Source: an uncultured Lachnospiraceae bacterium
GTDB lineage: Bacteria; Bacillota; Clostridia; Lachnospirales; Lachnospiraceae
Direction: 5' to 3'
Assembly (NCBI GenBank): GCA_934317845.1
Contig: CAKRES010000016.1
Location: 1 to 63,918, forward strand
DNA length: 63,918 nt
Each line of letters starts with the position of its first letter. Position 1 is the first letter of the stretch. The notes under the pieces were generated by a model. The model saw only the letters and a program-made list of their open reading frames with translations, was not told the origin of the DNA and ran no database searches. Shown piece after piece: positions 48,987-57,433 of this stretch. A program made the translations under genes and the position numbers.

Positions 48987-51350
48987 ATGAAGAGATCGAA
49001 ACTCGCAGCATGGGTGCTGGTAGCTGTTATGGCAGTATCCACTGCGCCCGCATATGTCCCGGCAAATGCAGCAGTGAAAGTAAGAAAAGTGACGGTTGCC
49101 AGCAGCTTATCCGGAGATAAAAAGACGGTAATAGTAGCAAAAGGCAAGTCCGTAAAGCTTACTACAACCGTAACAGTAAAACCAAATAAAAAAGCAAACA
49201 AGAAGGTATCTTACTCTGTAAAGAATAAGAAGATTGCTACCGTAAGCAAGAAAGGTGTAGTAAAAGGCAAGAAGGCTGGAACTACTAAGATTACTGTAAC
49301 ATCCGTAAAGAACAAGAAGAAAAAAGCAGTGATTACGGTAAAGGTGATGAAGAATGCTGTAACAAAGGTAACGTGTGGTTCGCCAAATGTAGCTTTGGAT
49401 GTGGGACAGACAGCAACGATGAATACCACTGTAACACCTGGTACGGGAGCCTGCAAGACACTTATATATAAAACATCTGCAAACAATGTGGCAACCGTTG
49501 ACAAAAATGGTGTGATCACAGCGGTAGGTGAAGGAACTGCAACCATTACAGCACGTACCATTGACGGATCAGGAAAGAAAGCAACCTGTAACGTTACAGT
49601 TGCAAAACCGGTCAGCTTAGTATCCATGAATGTATTAAATGCAAGAAGTGTAACCTTTGCATTGGACAAACCATTTCCATTAAATGCCTCTCAGATAACG
49701 GTGAAGCAAAAGATGTATATGGCTGGTAACTATAACCATACGTCTAAGATCAGCAGCATGACAACATCTGATAACAGGAATTACACGATGGCATTGGATA
49801 ATGATGATTATATTGGCACCGGATCAATGATAAGACTGGAAATTCCGTCGTTGACCGGTAATGTAAAGAGTCTGGAAATGGAATATAAAGGTCAGGCTTG
49901 TGCATTTACAGATGAAGTCGTTTCCGCGTGGAAAGTAGATCGTTATAAGACAGAATCCTTCGGTTTTGAGATGGGAAATGGGTATAGTACCTATGCGATT
50001 ACAGCAGTACCCGCAGGTTTAACAACAGAGGTCGAGGATGATAAGGTAATTGTCAAAGGAATTCCGACAACCGTAGGTGCTCTGGATACAACTTTAACGG
50101 CAGTGGATGAATTAGGAAACACGTTGACACAGACGATCCACTTTATTGTGGGTGATGACGATACTGTAATGGCGGCAGCACCGCAGTCTTATTCATTGGT
50201 CGGAACAGAGGCCGTTACAGCATCACAAGCCGTTACAGCAACGGGTGGTGAGTATTCTGGTTATGAGTATTCTGTTATAAGTGATCCTTATGGTGTTGTG
50301 ACAAACAAGGATGCAGATGGTTCGCTGAAAGATGAATATGTAAAAGCAAGCTTTCTGGTCGCAGGTACCTATACAGTGACGGTACGTGCAATGAGTTCGT
50401 ACAGGTCTACCCAATATGCAGATGTCAATGTAGTATTTCATGTAAAACAGGGTATTATTATTGGCGGCAGCTTAAAGGATGCACAGGGTAATGTGATGAC
50501 AAATGGGGATGTTATCTTTGAAAATAATGATAGAGCATCCCTGTACTGTACGAGTGCAGAGGCGACATTTAATTATGAAAATAGCACCTATTCTGCAGTT
50601 GTGGAACCGGGGGTTTATGATGTTACAGCATCGCATAGCTTTTATCCAAATGCTGAGGCTTCACGGGATTATACGTCTTCTATAAAGCATTTGTATGCGC
50701 AGTCTTTCATGGCAACTTCTACCGGATATGACATCCAGTTAGACGATATCTATAAAGTAGATGTTTTGGTGCCGGATTACAAAGGTAATATATATTGGAG
50801 CCAAAATGGTATTTATCTAGCAAATACTACAACGATTTACTTAAAGAATGGAACCTATTCGCTTCGCTCGGATGAGATCAAGGATAAGGACAGTGCCATC
50901 ACTACAACAACGGGAGATTGGTTCTCCGGAATAGTTACCACGAAAACTTATCCACAACCTTACAGATATACGGCTACATTTACAGTAAATGGTGCAGCAG
51001 TTTCAGTTACGGCTACAAAGGTATTATCAGACCAGCCAAGTGTTGATGTAAGTAAAATGCCGGCTGCCAAAAATACCTATGCAAGAATTTACAATTTAAA
51101 TAAAATGTATTCTCTCAAACTGGATCGCGACTATTATGCATACAAATTCTGCCCAGATGAAACAACGAGCTATTCTATTAGTAATGATAATGTGCATTTC
51201 TATGATCTGACAACTGGAGATGCGATTATCGCAGATACGAATGGGAATTATGAGCTGGAGAAAGGGGTAGAATACCTTGTAGGCTGCGGTGCATATGAAA
51301 ATTACACCTTTGCAATTTCAAAGGGAGAAACAACCACAACAGAGCCATAA
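48987..51350 (+). CDS. Secreted Big_2 Ig-like protein, paralogue 3
   Basis: The 787-residue product has signal peptide (ending AYVPANA) and Ig-like domains like the other two. The second Ig-like domain is less Lys-rich (for example CGSPNVALDVGQTATM). The middle and C-terminal parts align well with paralogue 1: NVLNARSVTFALDKPF, YDIQLDDIYKV and a TTTTGDWFSG segment. ATG 48987 follows GGGAGGTC and is favoured over 48960. The C-terminus ends in Thr/Glu without a recognisable wall anchor. Paralogues 1 and 3 appear to come from a more recent duplication than paralogue 2. Confidence 0.82.
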   Translation: MKRSKLAAWVLVAVMAVSTAPAYVPANAAVKVRKVTVASSLSGDKKTVIVAKGKSVKLTTTVTVKPNKKANKKVSYSVKNKKIATVSKKGVVKGKKAGTTKITVTSVKNKKKKAVITVKVMKNAVTKVTCGSPNVALDVGQTATMNTTVTPGTGACKTLIYKTSANNVATVDKNGVITAVGEGTATITARTIDGSGKKATCNVTVAKPVSLVSMNVLNARSVTFALDKPFPLNASQITVKQKMYMAGNYNHTSKISSMTTSDNRNYTMALDNDDYIGTGSMIRLEIPSLTGNVKSLEMEYKGQACAFTDEVVSAWKVDRYKTESFGFEMGNGYSTYAITAVPAGLTTEVEDDKVIVKGIPTTVGALDTTLTAVDELGNTLTQTIHFIVGDDDTVMAAAPQSYSLVGTEAVTASQAVTATGGEYSGYEYSVISDPYGVVTNKDADGSLKDEYVKASFLVAGTYTVTVRAMSSYRSTQYADVNVVFHVKQGIIIGGSLKDAQGNVMTNGDVIFENNDRASLYCTSAEATFNYENSTYSAVVEPGVYDVTASHSFYPNAEASRDYTSSIKHLYAQSFMATSTGYDIQLDDIYKVDVLVPDYKGNIYWSQNGIYLANTTTIYLKNGTYSLRSDEIKDKDSAITTTTGDWFSGIVTTKTYPQPYRYTATFTVNGAAVSVTATKVLSDQPSVDVSKMPAAKNTYARIYNLNKMYSLKLDRDYYAYKFCPDETTSYSISNDNVHFYDLTTGDAIIADTNGNYELEKGVEYLVGCGAYENYTFAISKGETTTTEP

Positions 51351-51379
51351 TTTTAATGGAAAAATTTTATAACAAAGCA

Positions 51380-51417
51380 AAGAAGTCTGTTGCCAAAGTG
51401 CAGCAGGCTTCTTTTTA
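51380..51417 (+). terminator. Terminator after Big_2 paralogue 3
   Basis: AGAAGTCTGTTGC pairs with GCAGCAGGCTTCT, then T5. It is a near copy of the terminator after paralogue 1, implying duplication of gene plus terminator. Confidence 0.85.
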
Positions 51418-51424
51418 TATATGC

Positions 51425-51453
51425 TCGGTATCTGCCGACTCGGATAAAACCGA
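51425..51453. promoter_or_regulatory. Operator pair upstream of the promoter (TCGG-N6-CCGA)
   Basis: Two exact TCGG-N6-CCGA palindromes lie at 51425-51438 and 51440-51453, centres 15 bp apart, just upstream of the -35 box. A matching pair lies downstream of the -10 box. This is a probable binding array for a dimeric regulator, identity unknown. Confidence 0.6.
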
Positions 51454-51461
51454 ATAAAATA

Positions 51462-51490
51462 TTGGCATATAAAAAAATACGTGGTATAAT
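51462..51490 (+). promoter_or_regulatory. Promoter of the AAA ATPase gene
   Basis: TTGGCA (51462-51467), 17-bp spacer, TATAAT (51485-51490). It lies between two pairs of TCGG-N6-CCGA palindromes. Confidence 0.7.
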
Positions 51491-51494
51491 TAAT

Positions 51495-51523
51495 TCGGAA
51501 CAAACCGAGTCGGAAGGAATCGA
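51495..51523. promoter_or_regulatory. Operator pair downstream of the promoter (TCGG-N6-CCGA)
   Basis: One exact copy (51495-51508) and one copy with a single mismatch (51510-51523, ending TCGA) again have centres 15 bp apart and lie exactly 70 bp from the upstream pair. The second overlaps the SD (GGAAGGAA). Binding here would block both transcription start and translation. Confidence 0.55.
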
Positions 51524-51528
51524 ATAAA

Positions 51529-52656
51529 ATGAAATTTATTGGACGAAAAGAAGAACTGAAAAAACTGGATCGCGCGATACATGCCGACGAAATGAATGTT
51601 ACCTTGATATATGGTCGAAGACGTGTGGGAAAAAGCGAGCTTGTCAGTCAGGCTTTGTCAAAGAGTAAGGTGAAAGCTGTTTATTATGAATGTAAACAGG
51701 TTGCTCAGGAGAGCAATGTGAATGGTGTAAGCGAAATCTTATCTGAAACTCTGGGGCTTCCCAAGCTTGGATTTTCGGATATAGAATCGTTGTTAAACTA
51801 CATTTTTGAACTTTCCACGAAAGAAAAGCTGGTACTGGTATTGGATGAATACCCCTATTTAAGAGAATCTATAAAAGGGATGGATAGCATTTTACAGGCG
51901 GTTGTAGATAGATACCGCAAAACATCAAAACTCACGTTGATTATTTTAGGTTCTTATGTGGAGGTGATGCGCTCTCTTTTGGAGCATGAAAATCCACTGT
52001 ATGGAAGAGTGGATCGCACGATAAATTTAAAACAGATGGATTACTACGAGTCTTCCTTTTTTTATCCTAATTATTCAGCGGAGGATAAGGTGAGGATTTA
52101 TTCGGTGTTTGGAGGAATTCCATATTACAATCGATTGATCGACGATACAAAGAGTGTGAAGGAAAATATTATAGAACTGATTGCCTCTCCGGGAGCACGG
52201 TTGGAAAACGAAGTATCCATGTACTTGAATGCTGAACTTTCCAAAATTGTCAATGCTAATGAGGCGTTTGAGGCATTATCCAGAGGCTTTTCAAAGTATA
52301 GTGATATTCTTTCACAATCGCATGTTTCAAGTGGACCAACACTTGTGGATGTACTGGATAAATTGATCCGTATGGAGGTTGTGGTCAAAACAACACCGAT
52401 CAATGATAAAACCAATAAAAAGCGCGCCGCATATTATATTAGTGATAATCTTTCGCTCTTTTATTATAGATATATTTTTAAATATTCTTCACAGATGAAC
52501 ATTATGAATTCGGAAGTGTTTTATAAGAAATATGTGGAAAAGGATTTTGAGGAATACTATGTGCCACATATGTTTGAAAATGTATGCAGGCAGTATCTGA
52601 TCCGTAAAAACAGGGCAGGGGAGATGGAGCCTGTGATCAAAGACATTTATTGTTAA
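51529..52656 (+). CDS. AAA ATPase of the archaeal-ATPase/DUF234 type, C-terminally short
   Basis: The 375-residue product has the family opening FIGRKEELKKLD, Walker A YGRRRVGKSELV (about 29-40), Walker B LVLVLDEYPYL (about 104-114) and sensor-like ILGSYVEVM. It then has the winged-helix region typical of these STAND-like ATPases. Relatives usually run to about 450-480 residues, ending in a nuclease-like DUF234 domain. This copy stops at IKDIYC after FENVCRQYLIRKNRAG, where that domain should begin. It could be truncated or a natural short form. These ATPases are common near mobile or defence genes; function is not established. Operators flank its promoter. Confidence 0.8.
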   Translation: MKFIGRKEELKKLDRAIHADEMNVTLIYGRRRVGKSELVSQALSKSKVKAVYYECKQVAQESNVNGVSEILSETLGLPKLGFSDIESLLNYIFELSTKEKLVLVLDEYPYLRESIKGMDSILQAVVDRYRKTSKLTLIILGSYVEVMRSLLEHENPLYGRVDRTINLKQMDYYESSFFYPNYSAEDKVRIYSVFGGIPYYNRLIDDTKSVKENIIELIASPGARLENEVSMYLNAELSKIVNANEAFEALSRGFSKYSDILSQSHVSSGPTLVDVLDKLIRMEVVVKTTPINDKTNKKRAAYYISDNLSLFYYRYIFKYSSQMNIMNSEVFYKKYVEKDFEEYYVPHMFENVCRQYLIRKNRAGEMEPVIKDIYC

Positions 52657-52734
52657 GAATGTAGAAGCATGATTTCATAATAACAATATGATTCTGGCAT
52701 ATACTATAAGAAGCACCCCAAGGTAGGAGATCGT

Positions 52735-54570
52735 ATGAAAAAGAACTATATTCAAAAAGGCGTTGTAAGTCTGCTGCTCGTGATCACACTGCTGCTTCCG
52801 TCCGGATGCAGCCTGCCGCAGTTTACAGACCAAAATGGCACAGATACAACAATAAAAGAATATCAGGCAGAGCGTGACCAAAAACAGGCAAAACAGGAGC
52901 AGCAGCGGTTTCAGGAATGGTGTGATGCCCAGTTTCTTGATACCCTGAAACAATCCGGAACACTGAACCTGCACTATACCATTGACGACCTGTCAAAGTA
53001 TGGCATCACAGAAAACAAGGACGACATCACGTTTGGAGATCTTTCTCTGGAAAGTGCCAGAGAAGATGCCAAAGAAGTGAAAAAATGCTATAAGGAATTG
53101 AAAGCATTTGACTATGACAGTCTGACCAAGGATCAGCAGGACACTTACGATATATTAGATTATTATCTAAAACTCAACTGCGATTTTGAAGGATATGAAT
53201 TATACGGTCAGTATTTGAGTCCGGATCTTGGGCTTCCGGCAAATATTCCGGTGGAATTAGCAGAATATCCTCTTCGATCCAAAGAAAATGTTGATACGTA
53301 TCTAATATTATTGTCAAAATTACCGGAATATTTTGCACAGCTTGCGCAGTATGAAAAGGAAGTGGCAGAAGAAGGATTGTTTATCAGTGATGACACCTTA
53401 AATGAAACAGTAAAACAGATGGAAGATTTTGTGAAAAATCCGGAAAATAACTATTTGATCACCACCTTTGCAGCGCGGCTGGATGCGATCGATGGTCTTG
53501 GCAGTGCAGAAAAAGAAAAGTATATCGCAGCGAATAAAGCCGCTGTCAACACTTATATCATATCTGCATATAAGACGCTCATCAAACAACTTCAGAAATT
53601 AAAGGGGAAAGGAACCAACGAAGGAGGACTTTGCGGCTATAAAAAGGGCAAAGAATATTACAGCCTTCTAACAAGATCAAACACCTGCTCCAACATGAAA
53701 GTCACACAAGTCGAGAAAATGGTGAAAAACAGGCTTAAGATCCTCATGAAACGATTGCAAAAATTAGTAGCAAAAAATCCGGATATATTCGACCAGTATG
53801 AAACATCAACCTGTAAATGGACGGATTCGGATCAGATTCTGACCTATTTGAAAAAGGAGATCGGAGACTATTTTCCGGAATGCCCGGATGTAACCTACCA
53901 GGTGAAATATGTTGATGCGTCACTGGCGGAATATTTAAGCCCGGCATTTTATATGGTGCCGCAGATCGATAACTACAAGAACAATACCATTTATATCAAC
54001 AACAAGAGCAGCAGCTATTCTGAGGATTCCCTGTACCAGACACTAGCACACGAAGGCTTTCCGGGACATTTGTATCAGACAACATACTATAACGAAACCA
54101 ATCCGGAACCGCTCCGCCAGATCTTAAACTTTGGTGGATATTCGGAGGGATGGGCAACCTACGTCGAATTAAGCTCCTTTGAACTCTATGACTATGGAGA
54201 AGAAGACGCAGATATTACTGACTTAAATCAGATAGAAACCGAACTGTCATTAGCACTATCTACACTGGCAGACATTGGAGTCAACTACCACGGCTGGAAC
54301 AAAAAACGGCTGAGACAATTTTTAGACGACTATAATATGGGAACGGCTGACGTCGTGAATGATCTTTATCAACTGGTCATCAACGATCCGGCCAACTACC
54401 AGCAATACTATGTATCCTATCTGGAAATCTGGCAGCTGCGCTGCAAAGCCAAAAACGAAGCGAAACACTTTAACATCAAAGACTTCCATAAAGTGATCTT
54501 AGAAAGCGGACCATCCCCGTTCCCATACTTAGAGCAGAAAGTAGAAGCATATATTGCAGCCACTAATTAA
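52735..54570 (+). CDS. DUF885-family lipoprotein, putative metal-dependent peptidase-like
   Basis: The 611-residue protein has a lipoprotein signal (KGVVSLLLVITLLLPSGC, Cys about 25), then a helical DUF885 domain. The family HEGxPGH motif is present as HEGFPGH at about 439-445, with downstream Glu in GGYSEGWATYVELSS acting as a likely third ligand. The family resembles the M32/M2-type metallopeptidase folds, and catalysis is inferred from these residues only. The SD upstream is AGGAGA. No partner gene is obvious; the AAA ATPase ends 78 bp before. Confidence 0.85.
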   Translation: MKKNYIQKGVVSLLLVITLLLPSGCSLPQFTDQNGTDTTIKEYQAERDQKQAKQEQQRFQEWCDAQFLDTLKQSGTLNLHYTIDDLSKYGITENKDDITFGDLSLESAREDAKEVKKCYKELKAFDYDSLTKDQQDTYDILDYYLKLNCDFEGYELYGQYLSPDLGLPANIPVELAEYPLRSKENVDTYLILLSKLPEYFAQLAQYEKEVAEEGLFISDDTLNETVKQMEDFVKNPENNYLITTFAARLDAIDGLGSAEKEKYIAANKAAVNTYIISAYKTLIKQLQKLKGKGTNEGGLCGYKKGKEYYSLLTRSNTCSNMKVTQVEKMVKNRLKILMKRLQKLVAKNPDIFDQYETSTCKWTDSDQILTYLKKEIGDYFPECPDVTYQVKYVDASLAEYLSPAFYMVPQIDNYKNNTIYINNKSSSYSEDSLYQTLAHEGFPGHLYQTTYYNETNPEPLRQILNFGGYSEGWATYVELSSFELYDYGEEDADITDLNQIETELSLALSTLADIGVNYHGWNKKRLRQFLDDYNMGTADVVNDLYQLVINDPANYQQYYVSYLEIWQLRCKAKNEAKHFNIKDFHKVILESGPSPFPYLEQKVEAYIAATN

Positions 54571-54584
54571 TAGTTGCCACCCCA

Positions 54585-54765
54585 TCCCCCGCATTTATCC
54601 CCCAACCATGGAATAATTAAGTTCAAGCCTACAGCCCCCCATCCCCCGCATTTATCCTCCCCTGACCATGGAATAAATTATCTCTTTCCTCTCCGTACTA
54701 GCCCGTAATGTTAGAGTCCATTTGCCTGATCATGGAATAAATTCTCTCTTCCCTCTCCGTACCCA
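54585..54765. repeat. Short degenerate direct repeats in the DUF885-metG spacer
   Basis: CCCATCCCCCGCATTTATCC occurs twice (near 54584 and 54639). The block CATGGAATAA followed by a CTCTTTCCTCTCCGTAC-like tail recurs near 54668, 54731 and, in part, 54607. Copies are about 55-65 bp apart and imperfect. No gene is seen; slippage or a decayed intergenic element is possible. Confidence 0.6.
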
Positions 54766-54883
54766 GCGATTCACGGTTCATGGAATCCAAGGAGGAGTAT
54801 TTGTGACCGCCGGTGCACAGCACCGCAGCGTGTCACAACGAAGCGTAAGCGTCTCCGGATTGGAACCATGAACCGTGAAACGC
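54766..54883. repeat. Nested inverted repeat, about 118 bp
   Basis: TTCACGGTTCATGG (54770-54783) pairs with CCATGAACCGTGAA (54866-54879). GGATT flanks extend the helix around a small bulge. Inside, TTGTGAC pairs with GTCACAA, and GGTGC with GCACC around ACA. The whole can fold as one long hairpin. It has no coding frame and may be a MITE-like or palindromic intergenic element, or a structured RNA. Confidence 0.6.
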
Positions 54884-54917
54884 GTCACTAGAAAAGCATA
54901 ACCAGAAGCATTCCCCG

Positions 54918-54946
54918 TTGCCAAACCCCGGAAAAAGATGTATACT
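54918..54946 (+). promoter_or_regulatory. Promoter of metG
   Basis: TTGCCA (54918-54923), 17-bp spacer, TATACT (54941-54946), 61 bp before the metG start. No T-box specifier/antiterminator was recognised in the short leader. Confidence 0.65.
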
Positions 54947-55006
54947 AAAATTTACTTGAATACGGCATATATTTCATTCGTATGTGACCATAAAGGAGGA
55001 AAAGAA

Positions 55007-56953
55007 ATGAGTAAAAAACCATTCTACATGACCACGGCCATTGCATATGCATCCGGCAAACCGCACATCGGTAACACCTACGAGATCGTCTTAGCAGACA
55101 GTATTGCCCGCTTCAAAAGACAGCAGGGCTATGATGTGTTTTTCCAGACCGGAACCGATGAGCACGGTCAGAAAGTGGAACTGAAAGCAGAAGAAAAAGG
55201 CGTCACACCAAAAGAATTTGTAGATGACGTGTCAGGACAGATCAAGAGCATCTGGGATCTGATGAATACCTCATACGATAAATTCATCCGTACCACAGAC
55301 AGCTATCATGAAAAGCAGGTACAGAAGATTTTCAAAAAGTTATATGAGCAGGGGGATATTTATAAAGGGGAGTACGAAGGCATGTACTGTACTCCATGTG
55401 AATCATTCTTCACCGAGTCGCAGCTGGTAGACGGCAAATGCCCGGACTGCGGAAGAGAAGTAAAACCGGCCAAAGAGGAGGCATACTTCTTAAAGCTTTC
55501 CAACTACACCCAGCGTCTGATCGACCATATTAACAGCCATCCGGAATTTATCCAGCCGGAATCCCGCAAGAATGAGATGATGAACAACTTCCTCCTTCCG
55601 GGACTGCAGGATCTTTGTGTATCCCGTACTTCCTTCAAATGGGGTATCCCGGTAGATTTTGATGATAAGCACGTCGTATATGTGTGGTTAGATGCGCTCA
55701 CCAACTATATCACCGGAATCGGATATGATCTGGACGGAAACAGCGATCCGAAATTTGACAAATTCTGGCCGGCAGACCTTCATCTGATCGGAAAGGACAT
55801 CTTACGATTCCATACTATTTACTGGCCGATCATGCTGATGGCATTGGGACTTCCGCTTCCAAAGCAGGTATTTGGTCATCCATGGCTGCTGCAGGGGGAC
55901 GGCAAGATGAGCAAATCCAAAGGAAATGTACTCTACGCTGATGAACTGGTGGAAACCTTTGGCGTGGATGCCGTTCGTTACTTTGTATTACACGAGATGC
56001 CATTTGAAAATGATGGTGTGATCAGCTGGGAGCTCATCATTGAGCGTGTTAACTCCGATCTTGCCAACACTTTAGGAAATCTGGTCAACCGTACCATTTC
56101 CATGTCCAACAAATATTTTGGCGGCGTGGTAACCAATAAAAATGTGACCGATACTATGGATGAAGATCTGAAAAAAGTTGCAACCGAATGTGTCGGAAAA
56201 GTCATCAAGAAAATGGATAAGCTTCGTGTGGCAGATGCGATCACCGAGATCTTCGCACTGTTCAAACGCTGCAACAAATATATTGACGAAACAGCACCAT
56301 GGGTACTGGCAAAAGACGATGCCAACAGTGATCGTTTAAACACCGTGCTTTATAATCTCTGTGAATGTATCAGCATTGGAGCAACGCTGTTGCAGCCATT
56401 TATGCCGGAGACTTCCGAAAAGATCTTAAAGCAGCTCAACACGGAAGCACGTAAATTCTATGATTTAGAGCGTTACGGCATTTACCCATCCGGCAATAAA
56501 GTGGTAGAAAAGCCGGAGATCTTATTTGCACGTCTGGATGCAGAAAAGGTAATGGAAGAAGTCAATGCGCGTGCAGAGGCAGCCAAGAAAGAGGCAATGG
56601 GACCAGTGATCGATCTAGAGCCAAAAGAGGAGATCACATTTGATGAATTTGGAAAAATGCAGTTCCAGGTAGGACATATCATTTCCTGCGAGGAAGTAAA
56701 GAATTCCAAGAAACTGCTCTGCTCACAGGTACAGGTTGGTTCTGAAGTGAAACAGATCGTATCCGGCATCAAAGCCCACTATTCTGCAGAAGAAATGGTA
56801 GGAAAAGATGTTATGGTTTTAGTCAACTTAAAGCCGGCCAAGTTAGCAGGTGTATTATCCGAAGGAATGTTGCTCTGTGCAGAAAATGACAAGGGTGAAT
56901 TATCCTTGATGGTACCGGAAAAGAAGATGATTCCGGGAGCAGAGATCTGCTAA
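55007..56953 (+). CDS. metG: Methionyl-tRNA synthetase
   Basis: The 648-residue class I synthetase charges tRNA-Met. HIGN at about 20-23 (HIGH variant) in KPHIGNTYE and KMSKS at about 300-304 form the active site. A zinc knuckle is present (CTPC about 128-131 and CPDC about 16 residues on). The C-terminal EMAP/OB-like tRNA-binding domain starts near residue 545 (FDEFGKMQFQVGHI) and gives the dimeric form. ATG 55007 follows AAGGAGG; the longer frame from 54938 overlaps the promoter. No leader RNA is recognised. Confidence 0.97.
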   Translation: MSKKPFYMTTAIAYASGKPHIGNTYEIVLADSIARFKRQQGYDVFFQTGTDEHGQKVELKAEEKGVTPKEFVDDVSGQIKSIWDLMNTSYDKFIRTTDSYHEKQVQKIFKKLYEQGDIYKGEYEGMYCTPCESFFTESQLVDGKCPDCGREVKPAKEEAYFLKLSNYTQRLIDHINSHPEFIQPESRKNEMMNNFLLPGLQDLCVSRTSFKWGIPVDFDDKHVVYVWLDALTNYITGIGYDLDGNSDPKFDKFWPADLHLIGKDILRFHTIYWPIMLMALGLPLPKQVFGHPWLLQGDGKMSKSKGNVLYADELVETFGVDAVRYFVLHEMPFENDGVISWELIIERVNSDLANTLGNLVNRTISMSNKYFGGVVTNKNVTDTMDEDLKKVATECVGKVIKKMDKLRVADAITEIFALFKRCNKYIDETAPWVLAKDDANSDRLNTVLYNLCECISIGATLLQPFMPETSEKILKQLNTEARKFYDLERYGIYPSGNKVVEKPEILFARLDAEKVMEEVNARAEAAKKEAMGPVIDLEPKEEITFDEFGKMQFQVGHIISCEEVKNSKKLLCSQVQVGSEVKQIVSGIKAHYSAEEMVGKDVMVLVNLKPAKLAGVLSEGMLLCAENDKGELSLMVPEKKMIPGAEIC

Positions 56954-56999
56954 GAGGTGCGCACTGTAAAAGCAGGCACGTAATAGTAAGAAAAAACAA

Positions 57000-57027
57000 G
57001 AGGAGGATTAGGGATCTAATCCTCCTC
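57000..57027 (-). terminator. Terminator overlapping the 3' end of the small minus-strand gene
   Basis: GAGGAGGATTAG pairs with CTAATCCTCCTC around GGAT. Reading leftward it is followed by TTGTTTTTT, so it ends the minus-strand transcript. Its first arm is formed by the last codons (GAG GAG GAT TAG) of that gene; it may also stop metG read-through weakly. Confidence 0.7.
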
Positions 57028-57285
57028 TATTACTTGCATTTCCAAAAAATCAAACGGGATTTCTTCAATGAAGCTGTCCTGATAAAAACGAACCTTATCG
57101 TGCAGGATAAATTCCTTTTTATTCTGATCCAGCCAGATCGGCTTGCCAAGATCAAATGTATTACAGATTTCCTCCAGACAATAATATACTTTCCTTGTCC
57201 GGTTTAATGTGCTATCATCACATTCGATCACCACATCGTCAAGCATGTGATTTTCCTTCCATATTTTTCCCCAGATACGAAACAT
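57016..57285 (-). CDS. Small conserved-looking hypothetical protein (89 aa)
   Basis: The 89-residue product starts MFRIWGKIWKENHMLDD and is mixed alpha/beta by eye, with an acidic C-terminus ending EED. It has two Cys in the middle (ECDDST and YCLEEICN) but no clear metal motif. AGGAGG precedes the start on the minus strand, supporting expression. Its stop codon is part of the terminator stem. I do not recognise the family; proteins of this kind with no known role are common in Lachnospiraceae. Confidence 0.65.
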   Translation of the reverse strand: MFRIWGKIWKENHMLDDVVIECDDSTLNRTRKVYYCLEEICNTFDLGKPIWLDQNKKEFILHDKVRFYQDSFIEEIPFDFLEMQVIEED

Positions 57286-57433
57286 GTAAGCCTCCTAATA
57301 AAAATAATGTAATATGGAAATAGTATACCATAACCCACCGAAAATCGACCATCACTAATTGCGGCTTTTTTGCAAATATGGTAGGATAAGGAAAGAAAAA
57401 ATGAGGAAGGTCCTGTTTTCAAAAGGAGAAACC

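Noticed and set aside
43851..51350. CRISPR array or short tandem repeat array in the Lys-rich region
   Set aside because: The repetition is from protein domains and Lys codons within long open frames. There is no regular repeat-spacer pattern and no cas gene in the window.
54571..55006. T-box or SAM riboswitch upstream of metG
   Set aside because: The leader after the promoter is only about 55 nt and shows no specifier loop, antiterminator bulge or terminator. The palindrome upstream lies before the promoter.
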